A stretch of 64,000 bases of DNA from Phytoseiulus persimilis (Eukaryota > Arthropoda > Arachnida > Mesostigmata > Phytoseiidae): assembly GCA_037576195.1 (NCBI GenBank), contig CM075101.1, positions 23,684,001 through 23,748,000 on the forward strand, written 5' to 3'. The position numbers and the translations under genes were made by a program. This document shows positions 54,001 through 63,000 of this stretch, piece by piece; position 1 is the stretch's first letter; each line of letters opens with the position of its first letter. The notes under the pieces were generated by a model, which made no database searches, was not told where the DNA came from, and saw only the letters and a list, made by a program, of their open reading frames with translations.

Positions 54001-57000
54001 CGCTGACGATCGTCAACGACAAAAACACGGAAATCGAAACTCAAACCAGCGGATCAGCTATGGCGCAACATTCGCGATAGAAACCTTGAATACACAGCTC
54101 GTGGAGGGAGAAGTTGTCCGCTGGAAGCATTCATCACCAACGCTCAGAGGAGGCTGTCACGCAGGCCACGCAGTTTTGAAACGCGAGAAGATTCTATGCC
54201 CGGAACGTAGAGCCGTGTACCAAGGCTTGCGCGTTCATTCGGACAACTCTGTTGCGGGGTTCGATAGTTTTCGTTCGGGACCGCTTCTCGCGCTCTACAC
54301 CGCGGACTCGAGGCCTGCACAAAACTCCGTCCTTCAGCGTCGACTCAACCATTAAAGCATGCGATGTCTACTATGGAAAATTGATGAACAGAGAACAAAA
54401 CTAAGGTTTGGATTCCTACCATACTAGAGTTTGTCGAGGTATGTGCCGCTCCACCTCGACTAAGAGGGAGAGAGAGAGAGAGAATCGGAGAGGGAAGAAA
54501 AAGAGAGGGAGGATCTCGGACGCGACCACCTCTTATGGATTCGCATCCTTGTCATCGTCTTTGCAACATCTTTTCCGGGCGCACGAGTATACGGGACCGA
54601 GACCGAGACTAGAGATCAACTCGTCGAAATCAGTGTCTGAAGGGTCATCGTAATCCCCTGGGTAACCAGAAGCTGTCGCCCCCCCGCTTCGATGATTCAC
54701 AGTTAATGAGGAGTACGCTTGGCTAACACAGAGACACACCAGACATGTTACGACCAAAGTCAGCAGGAACCGGGCGTAAGTTGTGATCCGTTCGTTTGCC
54801 GCGGGCGGACCAGCAGATCTCTCTTCGGTTTCGTGCTCTTCGTCTTCGTTGATGCGTGCCAGAATGTTGGAGGTTGCCGACTCTGCCCATTGTTGAACGG
54901 CTTCATTCGAGGAGCGCTCCCTGAATTCTTGAGGTGTTGACGACCGACCACGGGAATCTCGTCGGGGCTCCGCCCGGTACATCATACGAATGTGTCTGGC
55001 CATTGAGCCTTCTCGGAACTCGGCATTTTCACGTATTTCCGTAATCTCCGGAACGGCCGCGACGCTCTCGTCAACTTGGGAGCCATAACCGTCGGTATCG
55101 TAGTGCTTCCTCGTCTCAGACGGTGCCCGGTAGGGCCGATCGAATATCTCTTCGAAACGCTGCCTCCTCAAGCCCGAGCTGGACGTGTTCCTATCTCTCG
55201 ACAGGAGCTCACTCGCCGCGTCGCTGTCGGTCACATCGGATTCGAATCCGCTCGAATCGCGGTCGTTCTCGGTGAATGTTCTTTCTTGAGAGGGATGATC
55301 TTCTTTCCGCTTCCGAAGTGGATGCGTTTCTGACTCACTGGAATCTTTTCGTTGACCGCTTTCTTGCTTCTGCGTCTTTTTGCGGGCGCCCGGCGAGCCC
55401 GTCTGAGAGTCTGCATCTTTCGGCTCCTCCCTTTGTCTTTGATCGACGAGATCTTCCAAGTGTTTGCTCATTCGTTTTTTATGGCTACTGAAGGCCTCCG
55501 CATCCGAATCGTCGGTCTCGCTGGCATACTTGGCGTATTGCGCGATGCTCATTCGACTTTCTTCTACAGCTAGCATGCTGCCCTTCGCCGGCCGACTCCG
55601 TGCCACAACCGAAAGTTGGGCGTTTTCGATCGAGGCGGCTGTTTCGTTTTCGACAACATCTTCGGATTCTTTCGCGCGCCGAAGTTCGAGTGAACTTCCA
55701 CCATCGGACTCCGAGGCGTATCTCGCGTACTGAGCGATGCTCATCTCTTCTTCCTTGGAGCTCTGCTTTGCGAAACGTTTGCGCTCATGTTTTGGCGAAG
55801 ACATGGCCGAAACTTTCGTCTCGAACTCGCTGCAGAACTGGGCGTACTCCGCTATGCTCATAGCGCGGTCTCGAGAGACAGCTGTGCTCTCCTGAGACCG
55901 TGGCCGTTGATTTCGACCAGGATCACGACCTGCTTGCCTCGGATCTTCCGTTCCAATATCAGAAGCATCGCTGGCGGAGCGCGCGTACGCGCCGATACTC
56001 ATTTCGACGACGGGGCCTAACTCCACCCGACCGCCCGATACCGGTATGGGAATGGAGCGTTCCGCTTTCGGAACGATTTCATCACAGTTTTCTGATTCCA
56101 CATCACTTGCGTACCTTGCGTACTGAGCGATGCTCATCCGGTGCTCAACCCTTCGGCTGCTTGCGCTTGTTCCGCCTTTTTCGTTTGTTCCGGTCGGTTC
56201 TCTCCGTCCCGCCACTTCGGTTTCGGACTCACTTGCGAGTCGGGCATACTCGGCGATACTCATCTCACCTGCTATCGAGCGAGCTGCGCCCATCGCCGGG
56301 ACAGTGTGTTTCTTGGTGTTCGCAGCTGACGCGAGCAAAGAAGAGTTTCCGCTTTTTCCACTCTGAGGTAAATTCTCAGTTTCTGACTCGATGTCACTCG
56401 CGTAACGTGCGTAGGCGGCTATACTCATGCCAGCGCCTGCTTCGCAGATTCGCCCGGAGCTCTCAGCTGAAAACCGCAGCCCCGTCATTGGAGTCTCAGG
56501 AACGGCGGATTTTCCTTTTTCCGGTTCGGATTCAATGTCGCTGGCGTATTTCGCATAGGCTGCGATGCTCATCGTGTTCCCGGACGGGCCATCTCTCCGC
56601 GTCGGCTGACTTCGACGGGGGGAAACGGGCTCTGGGGCAGAAGGTTCCCCCTCCTTCCCTCTCTCATCCGCCCTATGCTTCGCAGGGACCGAAGATTTTC
56701 GGTGGACTCCGGCTCGCGCGTCACTTTCAGGTTCAGACTCGCTCGCGAATCGGGCGTAGGCGGCAATGCTCATCTCAGATCTCGTGCTCAGTCCATCTTC
56801 ACCAACAGCTTTCCGGTTTCCGGGAGAGGACAACACAGCCCTCACCTCCGTCGGAGCCTCCTCTCGCCGAGGAGCGGCTCCGTAGGAGGGCCCCGGCCGC
56901 TCTTCCTTGTCATCGGGGGTGACAGGCGCCGAGCTAGGCGTATCTTTAAACAATTTCGGAATGAACAGCTCAGCGTCAGAGGGTTCCGCGTCACTGGCAT

Positions 57001-60000
57001 ACCTCGAGTAAGCCGCGATGCTCAACTCACCAGTGTCGATCAGGTCCGGTAGCCGTACGCTCTGGGCAGGTTGAGGAGGGGACTCGTTGTCGCTCTTGAC
57101 TTCAGTTATCAGCAGTGTGGACGGGGCCGAATCTTTCCTCATTCCCCCCGCTTCGTTTCCCGCCTCGGTCACCGTGATGTTGATGATTCGATCCGAATCG
57201 CCAGGAGTGATCGGTTCCTCGATTCGGATGCGTTCGTGTTGAACAGGTCCGTCGAAAGTTATGACCATCCTACTGGTCTGATTTATCACCAGTTTCGGTA
57301 CGACCCGTTTGGGAATGAACAGCTCCGTATCGGACTCCGCTTCGCTGACGCCAGCCGATGGGTCGCGGGTCTGCTGAGAGCCTCTGGTGTTTGCAGAAGC
57401 CCGGACTTGCTGGACTTCCAGCTCAAGACTTTCGGTGCTTTCTATGAGTTCGGTTATGACCGTCTTACGCGTTTTCCTGTCGAGTATGATCCGGTATTTG
57501 ACGTCGACGTCCGTTCGGTTGCCTTCATCGTCGGCGGCGTAATCGAATGACGATCGGAGGCCTTTGCGGGTCGTTTGTTTGAGCTTCTGAGTTGTGGCCT
57601 CGTTGAATTCGGCCTCAGATTCGGTCCCGCTCGCGTAACGGGAATAAGCGGAAATAGTCAACAACTCGTTCGATTCTGTAGGCTCGCCAGACGCTTCTGT
57701 CGTCGACAGCGTTTCGAAGTCAGCTCGAGCGGCGGTTCTTCCTTCTGCAATTTTTGATCGCACCTCCTCCGCGCATGCCAATCCTGGGGTCGCAGCTTCC
57801 TTCTTCTTGACAGAGGTGCCCCGCGAGGGTAGAGCGAACCGCTTGGCCATATTGTGATCGGTGTCGGACTCTTCCGAGCCGCTGGTCAATAGCTTCGCAT
57901 AAGCCGCTATCGACAGCTCGTCGAGGGCGTTGTCGGCCTGCAGCGAGGTATAAGGTTCGGCCGCGGCGACGGGGCCGATCGTAGACTCGGTCGCTTGTTC
58001 CTCCGCGTTCTGGACGCAAATCGGTTCGTAGTCCTCGTAGTCGCTAGCATATCGAGAATATTGAGCGATAGTGATTTCTCCACCATCTTCTTGGCTACGT
58101 TGACTCCTGGCTGGCCGATGCGGCGACGCACTCGCGGCCACATCGTGACTCGCGCCCCTCAAACTGTTGTTGCGAGAATAAGCAGCTATACTTACCACTT
58201 CGCTGCCGCATTCCACGATGACCTCCTTCAGTCTGTGACGCTTGCGGTTCGAGCCGCGGCTGCCTTCGAGCTCCGAGTCTTCTGTTTCGCTGGCGAATCT
58301 CGAGTAGGCTGCGATGCTCATCGTTGATCCCCCGCGATCTTCGGCCGAGAGCGTCCTCTTGAGATGCTTGCTTGGCAGTTCCTGGCGCCTCTTGACAACT
58401 TCCTGCTCGAAGTCCTCGTTTTCGCTGGCGTATCGAGAGTACTCGCAAATGCTCATGTGACGTTCGCGGCCGTCGGCCTGCATCGCGCCTGTCGGAGAGA
58501 GCCGCGTCGGACTCGACGGAGACTTCTTCCCCTTCTTCTTCGTCGACGATCCCCGAGGCGGGAGTTGGACAGATTCGGCTTCGTCGGTTTCACTGGCGTA
58601 CTTCGAGTAGGCAGCTATTGAAAGCTCGACCGTTTCATCGTAGTCCTCGAGCGATCGTTGTTTCCGTCGCTTCTTCGTGGAGGACCCTCTCGCGGGAAGG
58701 CCAGAGTTGTCGCTCGTGGCCTGTTTATTGAGCGATTTCGATTGCTCGGAATCGCTGAGAACAGCTCGGTAGTACTCTGCGATGCTCACTTCGTCCTTGA
58801 ACCTGCTGCCCAGCACGTCGTTCCCCGGGGTAACGTGACGTCTCTCCTTGCGTTTCTCCGAGGAGCCTCTCGAGGGGAGCTGGGGGGGCGACGATTGTTT
58901 CCTCCGTCTCTTAGTCGATGAGCCGCGCGGTGCGAGTGAGCCCGGCGAATCATTTCCTTCCCGGATGACGCGGCGATAGTAATCTGAAATGCTGATCTCC
59001 TTGCCGCCGGTAGGTGTCACCGACTCTGAGGACGGGTATTTCTTCCTTGTTTGTGTCGTCTCGTTCTCCCACCGACCGTTCTCAGGGTCGCTCATCGCGT
59101 GCCTGTAGTAGGCGGATATGCTCATCTCCTCCTTCGTGGAGTTGACGGTTTCTCTGCGTCGAACGGCCGCACCTACGTTCCAGTTGCTGTCAGTTTGAGC
59201 CACAGCGGTGTTGTTAGAAGCAGTCGGCTCGTCACAACTGGACATGCCACTCAAACATTCGCGATAATAGCGAGAAATGCTCATCGTGCTCCCGTCATCC
59301 TCGACGGAGTGCGACGATCGGTTAGTAAAATTATCACACTGGGCGAAACAGCGGCTCTTACTGTCTTCCGAAAGTTTGCAACAACACTCGGCTTTCCCGT
59401 GGCTGTTCGATATCTCGCAGCGGTACTCTCCGAAGTCGTTTCCTTCGAGATTCTTGATGACGAGTCTGATGATGCCGTTGCGATCACGCTCGAAACTATG
59501 GCGGTCCGTCATGACGACTTCAACGCCGTCCTTATACCTGCAGGCCATCGATAGGAAATTCGTCACTCCTATATGGGACTCGCCGACTGCTGGCTTCAGG
59601 AACAGGTGCTGGACGAGTCCGTAGAAGCTCAATAGAAAAACAGAAACGCACCATTTCACGTCGGGTTCAGGCTTGCCCGCAATGCAGGCGATGAGCTTGG
59701 CGGTCGAGCCAGCGAGGAGCTCTTGGTCGCTGAGTTTCTTGAGGAATGATGGAGGTTCTCCACTGTCGGGTTTGAGCTCGGTTTCCCTGTAGAACCGAAA
59801 ATATGAGAACGAGTTTCAGGGAGCTATGCGACGGAAGGAAACCCATGTCTATGGCCCCCTCCAACGCGAGAAAAAGCCTGAATCGAGAGAGTTTCTCGGG
59901 TTCCATTATTCCTTACTTGATTGTTCCCTTACAAACAGTCGAATCTTTGCCAGCAGCGTTCTTGGCAGTGCACTGGAATTCTCCGCAATCGTTGACGCTC

Positions 60001-63000
60001 GGGTTAGCGATGAAAAGTTTGCATTTGGTTTCGGTCTTGGTTATCGTGTACTTGGCACCGTCGTGAATAGGCGCTCCTCGGTAGGTCCACGAGATTTCAG
60101 GCTCGTCGTCACAGAGAACTTCGCATTCGAGAACCAACGGAGCTCCGAGCTTGACCTCGGTGTCACTCAAAGGCTTGATGAACTTGGGAGGCTTGAGAAC
60201 CTTTACGTCGGCCTTGGAGGACTGCTCCCCACTGGGACTCACGAGCCTGCATTCGTACTGACCAGCATCGGTCATCGCGGCTTTGGGAATCTCGAGTCGG
60301 GCCGTTTCGCCATCGAAAGAAACTTTGCCATTATCGGCTCCAGTGACAGGCTTCCCGTTTTTGAACCACTTGACTTCCGGAGCTGGTGTTCCCATCACTT
60401 TGGCCTCCAGGACGAGCTTGCTTCCCTCGGCCACAGCCTGATCCTTGAGCGGGGAGAGGAAAACGGGTGCTTTTTCGTCCTGAACGCCGAGGGGTGCGTC
60501 AGATCTCATTTCGCCCATCGGATTCGAGGCTTTGATCGCGTAGAGACCCGCGTCGGCAGGCGAGCAATCCTTGAGAGTGAGACTGCAGTTGCCTTTGTCG
60601 TCTTCCTCTGCGATGACTCGCTTGCCATCGGGCTTGATAGGTTTACCGTCTTTAAGCCACTCGATTTTCGGTTTCGGCGTTCCGGCGACCTGCGAGGTGA
60701 ATCTGGCGGTTTGTCCGGCTGGAACAGTACAATCTTGCAGGGGCTTCAGGAACGACGGCTTCTCTGTAACTCGGACAACAAATCCATGATGAGAAGTCTG
60801 ACCGGAGGCTATCCCCGGGAGTCTCGTCCCTGATGAACGGATGCAGATATTGCCTCGGGAGAGGCCGAGACGAGGTCAAGCAAGGTAAGACACTTCTGAC
60901 TCACCGTTCACGGTGACCGGAGCGGACGACTTGTTCTCTCCTTGGTCGTTCTTCGCCACAACAGCGTACTCTCCAGCGTCTGCGGGCTTGACGTCGTCGA
61001 TATTCAGCGTCGTCGTGCCGTCGGGTTTGGTCTCAACTTTGAGGCGAGGATCCGAAACCGGTTTCCCGTCCTTGAGCCATTGGATCTCGGGCTTCGGGAA
61101 CCCGCTGACCTTCGCTTCGAGTTTCCCGGGCTTTCCTTCGTCGAGCGCCGTAGCTTTGAGGCCATCGATGAACATCGGCGTCTCCCGTTTCAAAGCTTGC
61201 ACCGTGACGTCAGCCTCGCTGGGGCTGGTACCACACTGATTGGTAACTTCACACCGGTACTTTCCCGCGTCTTCGGGCGCGCAGTTCGCGATGACGAGGA
61301 TCACGGTGCCATCTGGCTCGATTTTCAGAGCGACGCGCTTGTCGGCTGGAACCTCCTTCCCGTCTTTGAACCATCTGGCAGTGATGGGAGTTTCGGATTT
61401 CACCTTGCAAACAAGTTTCAATTCCTCGCCCTCGGTCAACTTCAATCCTTTGAGTTGGGATTCGAAAATCGGTTTCTTGCTGAGAACTGAAAAATTTATC
61501 AAGGCTTTACAGCGACTGTTCCCACCTGGGATCTTATAGCGCTGGAGAGTAGATATCGGAATCGGGGAACTTATGTGCTTCTTCGAGGTTCATCGCTGAA
61601 ATTCGTCACCTTCTGCGGGAGCACTGCTCTCGGCTGATCCTCCGTCGGGGTTCTTGGCTCGCAGCGTGTACTTTCCCGCGTCTGTAGGTTTGCAATTAGG
61701 AATCTCCAAGGCCACTGTTCCGTCGGGATTCTTGATGAATTTGACACCATCGGCTGTAATGAATAGATTTACATTCATTGAAGTTATCCGCTTCGTGCTC
61801 CCGGCAGCAACGTCTGGCTATATTGCGTTGTATTGTGAGCGGGACTTTCGATTATTCGAACGATGACCCGAAAACAAGAAGCTATTCCTGAAAGGCAATC
61901 GCGTCGAATTTACTCCTTGTCGCACCCCTTCCCTCGTCTTGAACTGTCGTCGTAGTCCCTCCCGTTTTCATGGAAGCGACAAAAGCGACTCAAGAGACAG
62001 AAGGGTGGATTATACGAGGATTGTTCAGGCTGATTTTCGATTGGAGAGAAAGTGCTTTTCCGATGCTATACCGACTCCTCCCATGAGTACGGCCCCAAAG
62101 ATCTCTCTGAAGAACGGGCGGAAGAGGCAGAGCTAGCCGTACTTATTCTTATATGCTTCCGCTCCTTAAGTCACACTGCAGACATGATGAGGAGCACTTT
62201 GAATTTATGGATTTGCTCATGCAATGAATCCACCGGAGAGAAATTTATTACCTTCAGTCAGAGGTTTGCCGTCCTTCAGCCATTCGACGTCCGGAATGGA
62301 ACCATCTTCGTTCGGATTGAGCTTGGCTTCCAGACGACCTGGTTCTCCCTCACCGAACTTCGCGGGTTTTAGGCCTTGTGCGAATGACGGTTTCTTCATC
62401 GCTTTGGCTGCGGACAACAGTTTCGTTGGTCGGGTCCGACTCCAGAGAATTAGTTCAAAATACTTCTCGAGCAGCTTTTTGTTGCGTTAGCACCTGACAA
62501 CATTGAGGGAAAAAGCAGGTTCCCTGATGAAGAGCTTGTCTGAGCGTTAGGTATCTAAGCGTGTTGAAACTAAGCTTGGCCGCCATGTTGTTACTGGAGG
62601 ACTTGCGTTCCCTCAGGTGGTCTCACCAGAGCACTCAAAGCGTCGATTCAGCCCGTCGCGGGGAAAAAAAGCCAGCAGACGCCTCAAGTGCGAATTTCGA
62701 GAACTTACGAGACACGTGGACCGGAGCAGAGCTCTGGCCCTCCTCGTCTGTGCCGGGGTTTCTCAGCACGGCGGTATAGTTCGCAGCATCTGACGGCTTT
62801 GCGTCGGAGAACTGCAAGCCTATGGTCCCATCAGGAAGCGCGAACAGCTTCGCTTCGTCGACAGCGTCCAACGGTCTTCCATCCCTCAACCAGCTGACTG
62901 TAGGCAAGGAGCCATCCTCGTTTGGTCGAACTTTTCCACTGATTTTTCCCGATCCGCCCTCATCGACTTCGAGGGGCTGTAGCGCTTGCTCGAACCTGGG

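Larger units (their letters stand above)
53147..54532 (-). other. Sequence between the giant-exon stop and the micro-exon
   Basis: About 1.4 kb with no supported exon. It would be 3' UTR of a short unc-89 transcript, intron of a long one, or both. A GA dinucleotide tract lies at 54464-54483. An internal promoter for a kinase-only transcript, as known for nematode unc-89, could also lie here, but nothing in the sequence proves it. Confidence 0.5.

Noticed and set aside
55900-56922. 340-codon plus-strand ORF
   Set aside because: It is antisense to the SIAxY repeat exon; its apparent repeats mirror the minus-strand motif.
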